Origin: Verpa conica
Lineage: Eukaryota > Ascomycota > Pezizomycetes > Pezizales > Morchellaceae
Direction of reading: 5' to 3'
DNA: 64,000 nucleotides
Assembly (NCBI GenBank): GCA_033030425.1
Contig: JAUFSD010000002.1
Span: 62,001-126,000, forward strand
Part shown: positions 21,042 through 33,899 of the stretch, in pieces
Layout: each line of letters opens with the position of its first letter
How positions within the stretch are numbered: the first letter of the stretch is position 1
Program-made: the position numbers and the translations under genes
Notes under the pieces: model-generated
Told to the model about the DNA's origin: nothing
Database searches by the model: none
The model's input: the letters and a program-made list of their open reading frames with translations, nothing else

Positions 21042-22616
21042 CTATTTTGAGCGACTCCCTCCCGACTTTGGTCTCTCAATTCCCCATTTTCCTGCTGGTG
21101 GGTTGAAATTTTTCTTGAGACCGACCCAACTTTCCGCATTGTAGTCTTCTTGAACCCTTCTACACGTTTTCAGGCCCCATTCTGTCACGCCAACCATAAA
21201 CATACCTTAACTCCTGTTAGCTTGTTGAAATCGATGGAGGAAGAGGGACCCATACTTTCAAACATAAACGCCATGCTCCCTTCTCCAACCTTCTGTGGCT
21301 TTAGTGCAGCATTACTCGCTTTCTCATGTGTACCCTGATCAGGTCCATGAGCCGACATAACATTATGCAAACTTGCGCCTGCTGGTTTGAAACCGCCACT
21401 AGACTTGGCGTCGTAGTCTCCGGAAATTAATCCCATGAACTCCGACATTGTGTTGCGGTGGTACCATGGGGGACGAAATGTATCTTCACCGACCAACCAG
21501 CGTGGTGGGAAAATAACAAAGTCGGCAACAGCAGTACCATGGACAGCAGAGTGTACAGTGAGCACTGTAAAGATACTTGGATCTGGGTGGTCGAATGAGA
21601 TACTGCCAATTGTATTGAAGCGCCCAAGATCGTACTTCATCGGGTAATAATTTCCATGCCATGCAACCACATCGAAAGGGTTATGTGGCTGAGTAGCAAC
21701 GAAAAGGTTTCCATCAAACTTAGCCGTGATACGGTAAGGTTCAGATTCAGAACCAGCGTCATCAGTGAAGGATGCTACAGGTGCTTGAAAATCACGAGCG
21801 TTGGCCAGACAGTTTGAACCAATAGGACCTAGCTCAGGGAGCTCAAAGTGCCCTGCTGTAAACGTCTCCAGGATATAGCCACGGATTGGGCCAGCAGGGA
21901 GGGTAATTCGAAAACGAATTCCACGCGGTAAGATAAGAATCTCGTTTGGTCGGATATAGAGTCTACCCCAGTGAGTTTGTATGCTAACAAGGAACATCAC
22001 TGAGGCACATACCTTCCAAGCTCTGTTTCAACATCCATTTCACCATGCTGCAGAACAACGAGCCAATCTCCGTCTGCATTATAAAATGCCGAATGCTCAT
22101 CCATATCCATCCCAGCAGCAAACGCATAGATTCCAATGCCATTTTTTGTGCTCACATCACCGGCTCCAGCAATCATGTTTAGACCCTGGACAAAGTCTCT
22201 ATCTTTGTAAATTTCGAATGGATCCCATCTCAGCTGGTTCGGAATCTGGTGAAATGCTGCCGGCCGTAGAGTAGGCTGAACACCTGGAACCGAGTCCGGG
22301 ACAGGAGAAAATGCAGAATGTGATGCGGAGGGGAGGATGCGGTAGAGCCATGATTGCTTATTTGTTGCTCGAGGAGCGGTAAAGGCTGTGCCAGAGAGCT
22401 TCTCTGCGTAGAGACCAAACGGTGGCTTTTGGGGAGAGTTCATGCCTACTGGGAGGGCACCAGGTATAGCTTCTGTCCTAGAAAACAGGAGGATATTCAG
22501 TAATTGTGGGAGATTGAAATTGAGAGAAACCGTAATGTATTATCTTACTCATGATGAGAATTAAAGCCATTCTGGTACTTATAAGGGTCTGGGGTACTGA
22601 ATGCAGTGGAAGGCAT
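21042..22616 (-). CDS. hmgA: Homogentisate 1,2-dioxygenase, four exons
   Basis: Spliced model (minus): 22616-22549, 22477-22013, 21962-21256, 21205-21042, total 1404 nt, 467 residues, the usual length. The enzyme opens the ring of homogentisate to maleylacetoacetate in phenylalanine/tyrosine catabolism. The start [20 protein letters not shown] and the blocks [50 protein letters not shown] and [15 protein letters not shown] are characteristic. So are [19 protein letters not shown] and [19 protein letters not shown]. The iron ligands fall in [25 protein letters not shown] and later His. The fourth exon restores the expected end, [14 protein letters not shown], after a 50-nt intron (GTATGG, branch CTAAC, AAG). 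Reading through that intron would give a false C terminus. No other tyrosine-pathway gene is adjacent. Confidence 0.93.
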
Positions 22617-23275
22617 AGTAGCTGGATCTCCAGGGCAGAATGAAGTGGTGGGGTAATGGATTAAAGACTTGATAATAGAACTAAAGGGCTCCAGGATGAA
22701 GATTATTCCAGAGGAAGGGAGATATTCCTAGAGATAAGGAACAGAGACAGAACCTTACTACAATTCACCCGATATCTCGAGTTTGGTATTGGTGTTGAGG
22801 GGAGGAATGACGTCTCTTAAGCCGTAGAGAGGCGAGGGTCTCGGCTATTCGCGGCCATCCTGTCTGTACGGACGTTGCCAAGACAATTAATAGCCCCACG
22901 ACACGGCGATCACCTATCACCGCTTTCAACCGCATATCTGGCTTTATTCGTATATACCTATTGAGCATGGTATTAGGAAATTACATAAGATATAGTGAGT
23001 GTTACTTTTTTTACTCTGCAGCTACTCTAGCATGTGGTAGCCCGGGTATGCTTCACTTAGCGAAAATTCTTTCATGACCCAATTCCAGACCGCAGAATAT
23101 AAAGTCAGAGACTCATACATTGATATGATTTAATAAGAAATAATAACCCATAAAACAGTCAAAAAAATTCCCGCCCCACTAACACTTACACGAACTCTTT
23201 AAAACAAAGAAAAATTGCATCTTTTCCCCACTGAGCAACATTTCATACAAAAATAAGTTCCAATCCATCCTCCAT
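22617..23275. other. Promoter region of homogentisate dioxygenase and fungalysin 3' flank
   Basis: This is non-coding. The part next to 22616 must hold the dioxygenase promoter, and the part next to 23276 the protease 3' UTR. A short frame at 22765-22968 has no similarity I recognise. Confidence 0.4.
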
Positions 23276-25423
23276 CTAACACGAAATACCAGTAGGCATA
23301 TCAAATTTCTCCACCCTTGCGTTCGATCCAGTTCCCTGGCTAGCGGAGGCACCGAGGCCACGCTTACTACAAAGAAGTTAGTACTAATTCCCAAGAAATC
23401 ATCAAGCGGTAGAAAAGGAGTAACATACGCAAACGCCTTCCACAATTCACAGAGATTCTCGCCCCCAGTGAGAGCACGATCAGCATCAAGAATAGCGTTC
23501 CTAGCAGTCAAGAAAGTCGGGGAGCAAGGCTGCAGCTTCATTCCCTCGAGAACCAACTTCATCATGAGTTGACGGCCAGTAGTAGGAATGCTGGTACCAG
23601 CACGGAAGGTTGGTGTGACCTCTGCCTGGTAGCCCCACTTGTCTTCAAGGTTCCACATGGCTTCGTATAAGATGTTGGCCCAGACGGAACCGATGGCATG
23701 GACGAGGGTGTTCCAGTTAGAAAGGTTGATGGTGGCATATGTGGTAGGGTTTGTGGTCATGCTGGTAGAGTATAGATATCTCCGGATTCCTATATCAACG
23801 ACTGTCAGTTCATTGATTCACGAAGTAGGGTGAGGTTATATATACTAACCGGCACCGTTAACCCAGTCACCCATGCCATAGTTTGTCGCACGAGTGTCAG
23901 TCGGCTTGAGCCTGATGGCGGTCGCATAGAAATCGCCCCATCCTTCTCCCATACCACCAGACTCGGTAGTACTCAGGCAAGTGGACCTCGAAGGACCACC
24001 AGTCAATCTGTTGCTGAGACCGTGGGTGTACTCGTGGATAATAACACCGTTATCAAAGTCACCATCGCGGTTGACACCAGAAACAACATCCCAGAGGTAC
24101 ATCCTCATTCTAGGCCGGGACCCATCAGCGGGGGTAGCCATGTTAGCGTTGTTGGTACCAGAGCCATCCTGAGCGTTAAGTTGTACGGCGTCATTCCCGA
24201 GGCCACCAACGCCAGTATTGACGTCTTCAAAGTTTCCAGCGACTTCAGTAAACCCAAGAACCTCCAAAAGATCATGGTAGGCATTGGCTGTATAGAACAA
24301 CTGGGTGACGGCAGCACTGATATAATCGCGGGGGGTTGCATCTGAAGTGCTGTAGGGGAAGCTGAAGTTGAGGCTGCCCCCTCCACCCGGGCGCTGGTTG
24401 TTTAAATAATCCGAACCGGCGTCCCAGTTCTCTTGGGCGATACCGTTGTTACCACGGGTGGTTGTGTAGGAAGTGGTACCGGCAACGTGCCATCCATTGG
24501 GTGAGGCAAAAGTACTGGCGGGGTTGGTCTCGATGGTTCGGACACCGTCTGTAGGATCATTGACACCTAGTTTACTACACAATGTTAGTAATGATTCATT
24601 CTACATGTTGAAAGAACGCGATACTTACTAAACGTTATAGGAGGCATCCGCAACGTAGTCAGCGACGGCGATAATGGAGCCCTTCTCCTGGGCGTTGGCA
24701 TAGGTGATGAGCCAGTTCTCATCCAAGTCAGTCTCAACCCTCCACACAAGCTTAATGCCTTCGGGGGTTTGATAGTATGCCAAATCTGCTCTTGGTTCCT
24801 ACAGGTTCAAAATGAAATTAGTTAATATAATCACCAATTAACTCCAATAATATAGGTATTGAATTCCATACCGAAACAGCACCCTCAGATCCCATAATAG
24901 TGAATGACTGTCCACCACCAACCAACGAAGACTCAGGAACCGCTTCCGCAGCGTCAACATTCAGAGGCAAGGACATTGCCTCAATAATACCCTTCAGCAC
25001 TTCCAAAGGCGTCAATAATGTCTGTCTCCTCACCGGAGCCGGCACATCCAACCCCTCGGTCACGAAACTCGACCCAACGGACAAGATCGAACCGTCACGC
25101 TTGATGTTGACATTCGCCTGAGCGTTCTCAATGTCGAGTCCATTGAGTGTCTGTGTAAAGTATACATGCGTGATACCGGAATCAGCATCGGTATAATCGT
25201 CACCGTTTTCACGGAACTCGACATTTGGCGCAAGGCTCTTCAAGTGCTCAGTCGCGATAGTCTTAGGATCACTATCAGCACGAGGCTTGAGGGCAGAACC
25301 ACTCAGTACTGTTGAGTCTGTGTATGATCCATCGATCTGGCCGGGAATGACGAGGAGTCGTCTGTGGGCTGCAACAGTCGAAGCTGCTGTCAAAGCTAGA
25401 AGGGAGATAAATGGGAAACGCAT
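23276..25423 (-). CDS. Fungalysin, secreted M36 metalloprotease with propeptide, six exons
   Basis: Extracellular zinc protease. The ATG at 25421-25423 starts a signal peptide ([19 protein letters not shown]). A fungalysin/thermolysin propeptide of about 220 residues follows, with the [20 protein letters not shown] block. The catalytic domain has [26 protein letters not shown], the zinc site [18 protein letters not shown] (HEYTH) and the third ligand in [14 protein letters not shown]. It then has [30 protein letters not shown], and the end [35 protein letters not shown]. The last exon begins after a GTATGT...TACTAAC...GTAG intron and stops at 23276-23278 (TAG). Intron phases checked at four junctions agree (SVS|EPR, NVY|K, AG|I, FA|K). 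No stop or frameshift is seen, so it looks functional. Confidence 0.93.
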
Positions 25424-28400
25424 ATCGATGAACCACAGGAGAACAGGAAGAAAGGCTAAGAAGTTGGAACAAATGAACTTCTACTGGCTTGCGAAGACTG
25501 ATTTTTGATTTTGAAGCTGGTGCCTTGGGGATAGAAGAACTTCAGAGGGGTGTTTTATGGATATTTATACTCGCAATTTATCTACAAGATGGTTTGAATT
25601 GACAATAGCTGTCGTAATTACTCCCGTGGGGCTTAGCACATGCTATCAATCACTATTACGGCGGCGAGATAGAGAGATACGAGGGGTATCACGCGGGTTT
25701 AGCTACTTGGAGCCGGAGGTTCTCGTAGACATGACCGCCTGACAGCTCGTCATCTTCATTCTCGATATCGTGAGAAGGCGGTGGACACCGTTACAGGGAT
25801 ACATTGATACAAAAGATGTTAGGATCACTTTGCCTTTCGGTACCTGGCGATACCCATGCTTCTAATTCTCAATTAAGATTCCCAAGCGAGAAATAAACTT
25901 TCACGGATGAAGACACTAGAGAGGGCGGGGTATCTCGTATCCCAGATGATACCCCATAAGCACCATATTACTGAAAACGGGATGAGATGGTGGTGAGACG
26001 GTCGGCCTTGAGTCTTAATTGGATTCATAATTCTAGGCTTCGTCGTATTTCCAGTATATGCCGTCGAGAGTTACCACCCTCCCCTGCGTGAGTAATCAAA
26101 ATCCTAACTTCCTACTATTGCAGATCCCTCCTATCGGAAATTTAGTTCTAACGGTGATCGTACAAAGATCCGCGCACCGTGCCGTACTTTCATCATGAGC
26201 AATCTCATGACAAGGATGCTGCCGTAAAAGTTTAAACTCACATCTATCTATCTCATCGCCTATATTTGAAGACAGATAGAGTATTTCTAATAGTAGATTT
26301 TATCCTTGTTACAAATCCGGGGTTGTAGCACGGATTCGGAAGTTGCTACACATTTACGGTTTCTTGATCGGGAATCTGGTAACTATTCGACTTCCTAATA
26401 TGTAGTAACTTTGTATCAACCACAAATCGAGCTGCCTATGAGAACCTAGAAGAGGGGTTCTTGCTAATATTAAGGGACCTGTGGGCTAGAATATTAAGCT
26501 GGAAATGGAAGTGGATGCGGCCGCGAGCCTGGGCATGGCGAAGCTAGGAATGTACCATCTCACCATCCTGATCGTGAGATGTAAGATAAGACCAGATTTA
26601 TATTACTACGGTGTTCTTTCCGGGAAACGGAGCGGTTTGTATCGTTTTAGGGATATGTTCAGAGAACCAATATCTTTCATAATAATTACTAATCAGTTCG
26701 TAGGTTATATGGAGATAGGATACCGATACAAATACCTCTTGAACCCGTGGGTATGCGATGGGAAAGGATGTGTCTGGTGACTTGAAGAACATAATTAATG
26801 GTAGACAATGCATTTTTACGAATATTCTAAATAGACTTGAAGGATTTACCCAACTACAAACAAATCACAGATTAGGGAGCAGGCTGATTTTAATCCTTCC
26901 AAGATGATAGATGATATCTCATAAATAGATATATATGATAATAACTACTACACTACCAAAGGAGAAGCCGCAGTCTCCATCCTAGAACTCTTTCAAGACC
27001 TCGGTCTAGCTCCATCTAACTTGTTTCCTTTAGTATTTCTATAGTGTCATTCCACAAATTGAGGGGCTACTCTGAGTATGCCGACTATCGTCCCTGGAAA
27101 ACTTCCTTGAAAGTTTGAATTCGAATTACGTATAGGTTTCACAACAGTATTCCAAGGAGATTATTTACCCCACAATCACGGAATTGAGTTTAAAAAACCC
27201 CTGTCACCGCTGATGCTTGAAATACGACCTGAAATCCTCCTGCGACCTAGCCGTCGGAGAGTCCCGAAGTCGCATCTGATGAGATGAGCACGCAAGATGG
27301 ACCTGCATATCACATGTCAAACACAGTAGTAACCGAGTGAGACACGAGTTCAAGTCAGGTCCCCATAGGACATAATTGGTTTGTTTCGAGGCAAGTGTTC
27401 TCAAAAGCGTTCCTGAAGGCTTAGTTGAATAAGCTCTCGTACACTCTCTAAGCCATTAAAACTGGTATGTGTCCGGCAACGAGAAGTTCTTGTCAACGAG
27501 ACTCTCGGATGACCAAAGGTCTAGAGCAATTAGGAAGGACTCTTCAATTCTTACTGCCTAAATTTATAACAGATCTTGGGGTGACCCATGTACAACTGAA
27601 GTCTCATACAAAATCCCTCTAGTACTACAGGTCACTCCCGGAAGATCTCGGCCACCAGCACAAAAAAGGGCAACAGGAGTGGTCTCGTATTTAGAGAAGA
27701 TTGCTCTATATTTATTAAAAATAATTATATCCATTATAAACACTATGAATAAAAGGCGTTAAGCGATAGGCTTAGAAGTAGCTTTACTAGTCATAGATTA
27801 TCACTCGGTTGGGCATAGTTCGTCTAATCAGTATTTCTTTTTACTGAAACCGCACGAAATTAAAACAGAACAATAAACCTCCTATGGTATCTAATAAGAA
27901 TTACGAATCGTTAAAAGATTTTGAGTGACTCTAGAATGTATTCTTGTCACGTGACCTTATAATGACGTAATGCCATTTAACGCAGTTTAACAAAGGCCAT
28001 ACCTTAAGGACTCCAGGCCATATTCTGATCCTATGGTCGTAACAGATACATATTATTTAAATAAGTCTATTCTGATAGCTTCTTACATGTTGACACTTTT
28101 GTCGAATATTTAGGCCAGTGGCCTTTTATACTTTCTATTTAAAGAAATAAGTCACTCTGTTAGACCCTGAATATATTTGAGCACGACACTATGCATTGCG
28201 CCTCTGATAATCTCACTCGAAATAACGGCCACTAGTACATACTTCCCCGCCATTAATGAGGCTCTTCGTCTCCAACTTATAGTTTATTAGGATTATACAT
28301 GGAGATCATCGATGTATCGTCACCTAGTTTTATCTAGTTTAAGCTTCTAAATTACTAAACTACTAAGCCTTCCTAAACTATATGTATCTACCCGGAGTTA

Positions 28401-29431
28401 GAGACGGTGCCCAACTGTAGTTGAGTTTCGAGTATGGGACCTAAATGTCTTCTTAGGCAATTCGACATATTAATATCAGCTATATATCACAAAGCAGTGC
28501 TTACTACGCGATAGTGTTAAATAAAAATACATTCACTCTTTCCTGATAATTCAAAGATTCTTTATTCATTCTTTTAGATACAAGTTCATGTATGTACAGT
28601 ACCCCTCATCTATGCCGAATTCTAATAAACAAAACACCCTACAGTACGGAACGGTCCAGGCTACCATCTTCTTGGTAATATACCAAGTTACATCTATTGA
28701 ACAGAAGATACTAGAATATGCACGTTTGGTATTAGGGATAGGGAACTACACCCCTAGAATTGAGATGTTGCCGCAAACAGTAATTTGAATTAGCAATATC
28801 CCTAGCCACATCTTGAGCGAAATAATCAATGCAGGTACGTATTTGTCTCATAGAGAATCTAGCACAAACTCTTTGACCTCCGCACAGACGTAAACCATAG
28901 AGGGTGGTATCGGCGATCGGGACAAAATGCCGCGAGCTGGAACTAAAGGATGTTGAGAATTAACTTTAGGATATATGGTTGCACGCTGGTGTACATATTG
29001 GAGGCTGAAGCCAAGAACAGAAAAGTGCTCGGGTCACGATATAATGCCGCAAAAAAAGCAACTTTAAAAAACTCACCTATAAACACGTGTTTGCCAAGAT
29101 ATTAAAATAGATTGATGTGTATGACAAAAAACCGAGTGATAATTTATGGTTAACATGTCATCAATTAGGCAGCAAAGGTTATTTAATTAGTAAGGCTTAT
29201 AGCTCTAGACTCTTGGAACACGCACCTCAAAAGGATCTTGAGTCCTAAAAGGTCTACAGATCTGAGATGCGGTTAATTCCCATAGAATAGACAGTGACTT
29301 GGAACCCCTTCCATGAATTATTTCCTGTTTTATCTTATGCGTTTATAGTCATGATTCCATAAGTACATGTAGTTAAGTGAGTATAGTGCTAGATCCTTCT
29401 CATTCGCCTAGAGAAGTATCAGGAAAATAAT
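25424..29431. other. Four-kilobase gene-poor region
   Basis: The first 300 bases carry the fungalysin promoter. After that the sequence is AT-rich with frequent stops in all frames. The few frames over 60 codons (e.g. 26505-26780 plus) show no domain. I see no transposase or reverse transcriptase remnant I can name. The base composition suits old mutated repeats, but that is inference. Confidence 0.4.
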
Positions 29432-31528
29432 CTAACGAATCAACTTCAGCATCGACGCTGGAATCTCCGGCTTCTTTTCCCATCGCCCTTCCCATACACC
29501 CTCAACACCCTTCTCTCCAATCTTTACCGGCAATCCAAACACCGCGGAAACCAACCAAGTTTCCCCTTCCTTCGGCAAATGCTCAGTCTCTAATTGCGGC
29601 AATACAGTCCTCGCCGAGATCAAATTCGCATTTGCATCAACATTCATCACCGTTCCATTCCTCTTCTTACCAGGCGACAAATCCAAGATCCCAACCGCCC
29701 CAGCAGGTGAAACAGCAAATGCCTCTCCAAGCTTCTCTGACCTTCCTTCTGTCCCGTTAAAAGTAGGTAAAGTGCGGCCATCTTCGCGAGTTTGCCCATA
29801 TATCGCGAATGAACCTTCCGCAGATAGAAGCTTCCGGTGAGGGTTAATGATCTTATGGATTCTAAGATGCCAGTTCTCAGATACATTCTCGACTGGTGGA
29901 AACAGCCATGTTTCGACCTCGACATCGGGCCACGGGAACCACTTTGAGATCAACACCGGGGTGTTATCCACAGTCTCGATCCTGGCCTCTGGTGCCAACC
30001 TCCTCGTTTTCCAAGTCTCTCCTTCGTCCTCTGAAAACGCAATCATGCTGTCAGCTGCATGTTGATCGAGCCCATACGACCCAGTAGGAACGCTGAACCC
30101 AAACGCCGATGAGTATGCAAATTTTCCATATTTTGCTTGTGTGGCTTTGAGTGGGTAATGACACGCTTGGCCAGAAGAGAGTAGAAATGTGTGGCCGCCA
30201 AGATGACTGATGATGTGACTAGGATGGTGCAGCGAGACTGTTTTTGCTAGTTCTGCGGAAGGGAGTGGAAGTTCCTCCGATGACCAGAAGGGATGTGATT
30301 CTGGGAGTGCGAGTGGAATGAAGGCTTTCATTCCCCAGTATGGAGAGCCGGGGGAGTTGTAGTTCTCGGTGAAGTACATGTTTGGATAACAATACCCTAT
30401 CGAAAGTGTTCCATCTGAGGAAAAGATGTCCTGTTGGGACCACCAGCGGAGGTTTCGTAGGAGAATGCCCTTGACGACGCCCCATGAAAGGGGTGCTGGA
30501 AGCTCAACGTCGGCAAAGGCTATGGCGCCCCAGAATGCAGACATAGCCATCCGGTAAGTTGTACTACGGCCAAATGGGATCGCACGGCCTTTGATATGGC
30601 ATTAGAACTAGGGTATATATTGGGGGTATATATTGGGGTATAGAAATCAACTCACCCTCTTCGTCAAACATGTGGACGAAATCGGCAGCGTACTTCCGAG
30701 CCCTGTCTCTATATTCTTCTGCTCTGACAGGATCTGTGTCCGCTGCCAGTTTTGAGTAGACCAATTGTGCATACTGAATCGCAAATGACCCTGAATAGTA
30801 GTCCAATTGCCGGACCCCCTCAGGTCCATCACGGGACCAACCGTCACCAAGGTAAAATGTATCCAGATGGTCCAAGTCCGCCTTCAATCTCTTGGGGTCA
30901 AAGACTGCACCAACCTTAGAGAGACCGAGATTGGCAAAGACACGGAACCAGAGCCTATTATCCAAACCCTTCAGTGATTATTTCCTATCACTCATTGATT
31001 GAAAGCTTTACCAATTTGTATTTGGCATCTACATTTTTATCAGAAATATGAATATCAATAGGATTCCTACAGGTTACACACCTCCTTATCATTGATAGCA
31101 GTTAACCATTTCGCCAAAGCCTCCTTCGATTCGGCACTCAGTGGATTCCAAAGCTGTTCTGAAGCGACTGCGAGTGCGAACCCAATTGGTGACATTTCCA
31201 CCATTCTTTGATCCCTCGCTCTAGACTCTCCCCAGTACTCTTCATTCTTCGGATCTGTACCAGCTGCCAGACCACTGACCCAGCGATCCACGCCTTCGTA
31301 AGAGCCACTCCCGGCAAGAAGTGACGCAAGACCCCATAACGGGCGCGCAAAGCCCTCGAGCTGCGCTGCAGTCTCGTCGTAGTGTGTTGCAGTACTACCT
31401 ATTTTAATACGAGCCCCACCCGGAGAGGTATGTTGCGCCAGTGGATCCAAAAAGGACTTGAGAGCTTCCCGAAGCTCCTGGCGGGTTCTCATGGGGTTTC
31501 CTGAGAAAGGATGAGGTTTTCCAGGCAT
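29432..31528 (-). CDS. DUF2264-domain protein with a 17-nt exon, four exons
   Basis: Spliced model (minus): 31528-31082, 31028-31012, 30954-30656, 30588-29432, total 1920 nt, 639 residues. DUF2264 proteins have an alpha/alpha-barrel-like N-terminal half similar to polysaccharide-active enzymes. The precise activity is not established. Family blocks are [103 protein letters not shown] and [21 protein letters not shown]. The NTNWLW motif is built from the 17-nt exon. It is bounded by GTGTGT...GTAG upstream and GTAAAG...ATAG downstream, and removing it would lose the motif and the frame. There is no signal peptide, so a cytoplasmic role is likely. It lies divergent to the Gfo/Idh/MocA gene. Confidence 0.9.
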
Positions 31529-32352
31529 ATTTTCGACAAGTGATTTTATTCAATCAGAAAGTTTTTCTTTACTTTAGGGGGAGGGGCTTCCACTCCGTGA
31601 TAGGTGTATATAGTGAGCGGGTCTTTGAAAGGGGGGCCACAGACCAGTAATAATAACCGGCGGAGAATAATTACATATATCGGAGACAATGTAGAACCCT
31701 AACCCACTATTTTCTAACTGCGGGGAAAGAAACTAATAAACTCACAGCGATGTCTCCCTCTCACCCGGCTAAATGCGGCTTTATGTATCAATTGTTCCTG
31801 GCAGACCTGCAAGCCACGCGCAGGCAATGAATGGATATCACGACATCATAATTACCCGAGAATGCGGAGAAACTCATGTATGGTCCAACGTCCCGCAAAT
31901 CACTCTCACTGGGGGCTGGCTGGCTGGCTGATCCGCGACAAGCCTCCAGTCCCACACTCGGGACAATTGAGTCTCGAGCTCGATCGTGAGCTATATACAC
32001 CTTGGCGAATCCCACAGAAACATCGCGCCTCGCTGTTTTTGTTTTCCAGAGACCGAATTAACCCCTGCGTAAAGACATCTAGTTGCCGAAGCAAGGGGGA
32101 AGGTTCTCCATCTCGGAAAAACCTCGGGATGAAGGATGAGGAGCTGGAGAGTAACGCAATTCGTGCCAAGATGTACAATAGCGCAGGGTCTCTTCAGCGT
32201 TCGACTAGATAGCGGGGCTAGATAAGTAGTGGCCTCGATGCCCCTCATCTGAAGCTTGACATCAGATAATCAACGATACAATCCCGAAACCCACTCTGCA
32301 GCTTCTCTATTGAGTAGAAACTTGTTTCTTTGAAAGAACAAAAACCGCAATT
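31529..32352. promoter_or_regulatory. Divergent intergenic region between DUF2264 and oxidoreductase genes
   Basis: 824 bp separate the two start codons and must contain both promoters. It includes AACCCTAACCC at 31692-31702, about 165 bp upstream of the DUF2264 start, and ggctggctggctggctg at 31915-31931. Frames within it are on both strands and show no family. Confidence 0.45.
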
Positions 32353-33899
32353 ATGGCTCCTGTTAACGTTTTGATGGTAATCTTTTTAAGCTCTGTCTCT
32401 CAGTGTTGTATGAATTACTAACTGTGAGATGCTCAGGTCGGTACTGGGGAGTACACCACAGGGTGGACCGGAAGTGGTGGTTCGCAATCAGACAAGAAGG
32501 TATGAACTTATATCCTCTAGATATACTGAGATCTAGTAACTAACCACCTCCCACAGGTCGGTGTTGTAGGCCTGACCCTCTTCGATCTCCGACGTCGGGG
32601 CAAGGTCGGTGACCTCAGCATGGTTGGTACAAATGGGGCCAAATTTCCCGCAATCAGTATGTCTCCAGATAATCTTACACAACCCCACCATAGACTAACA
32701 AATCATAAGGAAACCATCTTGAGAAGAACATCAAAGATGTTTACAACGGCTTGGACGTATCCTTCACTTCTTTCCCAGCCGGAGAAGCTCGCGACCCAGA
32801 GGCATACAAGACCGCAATTGATGCCCTGAAGCCCGGTGATGCCATCACAATCTTCACCCCAGACACTACACATTTCCCAATCGCCCTATATGCGATCCAG
32901 CGCAAGATCCACGTTCTCGTCACAAAGCCAGCGACCAAGACGCTCGAGGACCACCTCAAGCTGATTGAAGAAGCCGATAAACATGGAGTTTTCGTCTACG
33001 TTGAGCACCACAAGAGGTGAATATACAACCCCTATATACTTTTCCCGCATAATTCTAACTCTCTCTCTCTCAAAAAAAACAGATTCGACCCAGCGTACTC
33101 AGATGCCAGAGCCAAGGCAAAGGTCTTGGGCGACTTCAACTACTTCTACTCATACATGTCACAGCCCAAGTCGCAGCTCGAGACCTTCAAAGCCTGGGCT
33201 GGAAAGGACTCTGATATCTCCTACTACCTCAACTCCCACCACATCGATATCAACGCCTCCATGATCCCAGACTGGACCCCCTTCAAGGTCACCGCCTCCG
33301 GCTCAAGAGGTACAGCGACCGACTTGGGATGCGCCGACGGAACCGAAGATACCATCACCCTACTCGTCGATTGGCGCAAGAACGATGATCCATCAAAGAT
33401 TGGTACCGGTGTTTACACAGCTTCCTGGACTGCGCCTCAGAAGGCTGGTGTTCACTCAAACCAGTACTTCCACTATATGGCAAGCCAGGGTGAGATCAGA
33501 GCGAACCAGGCAAAGAGAGGTTATGACGTAACAGACGACAACCTTGGTTCATTGGCCTGGTACAATCCGTATGTACCCCCCCCCCTATTATCTAAAATGA
33601 GGGGATAAGACTACTTACTAACATAATTATTCAGATTTTACATGCGCTATGCTCCTGATGAGGAAGGTAACTTTGGCGGACAAACTGGCTATGGTTACAT
33701 CTCATTCGAGAAGTTTGTCGACGCTTGCAACTTGCTTAACGAGAAGAAGATCACTCTGGACGCACTTGATAAGCGTGGACTGCCCACACTGAAGAACACC
33801 GTTGTTACGGGCGCTATCTTGCACGCAGGAAGAGTCAGTCTTGATGAGAAGCGGACCGTCGAGATCAAAGAGGTCGCCGGTGTTTTGTCATTGGTTTAA
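32353..33899 (+). CDS. Gfo/Idh/MocA-family NAD(P)-dependent oxidoreductase, six exons
   Basis: Spliced model: 32353-32376, 32437-32499, 32557-32656, 32710-33016, 33083-33568, 33635-33899, total 1245 nt, 414 residues. This family oxidises or reduces sugars, inositols or related polyols with NAD(P). The N-terminal Rossmann part has [13 protein letters not shown], followed by [19 protein letters not shown] and [29 protein letters not shown]. The usual EKP catalytic motif here reads [20 protein letters not shown] and the [13 protein letters not shown] segment supply the expected catalytic His/Asp area. The C terminus contains [19 protein letters not shown]. The first exon encodes only eight residues, so gene finders may misplace the start. 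The substrate cannot be decided. It is divergent to DUF2264, which suggests but does not prove a shared carbohydrate task. Confidence 0.88.

Noticed and set aside
21185..22000. A 271-codon frame for homogentisate dioxygenase ending shortly after the FES block, suggesting a truncated enzyme
   Set aside because: The end is an artefact of reading into a 50-nt intron (GTATGG, CTAAC, AAG). The next exon at 21205-21042 restores the normal C terminus.
27299..27362. tRNA-like element: ggacctg and caggtcc could pair, with gagttcaagt before the second arm
   Set aside because: The spacing leaves no T stem, and I could not draw a D arm or anticodon arm.
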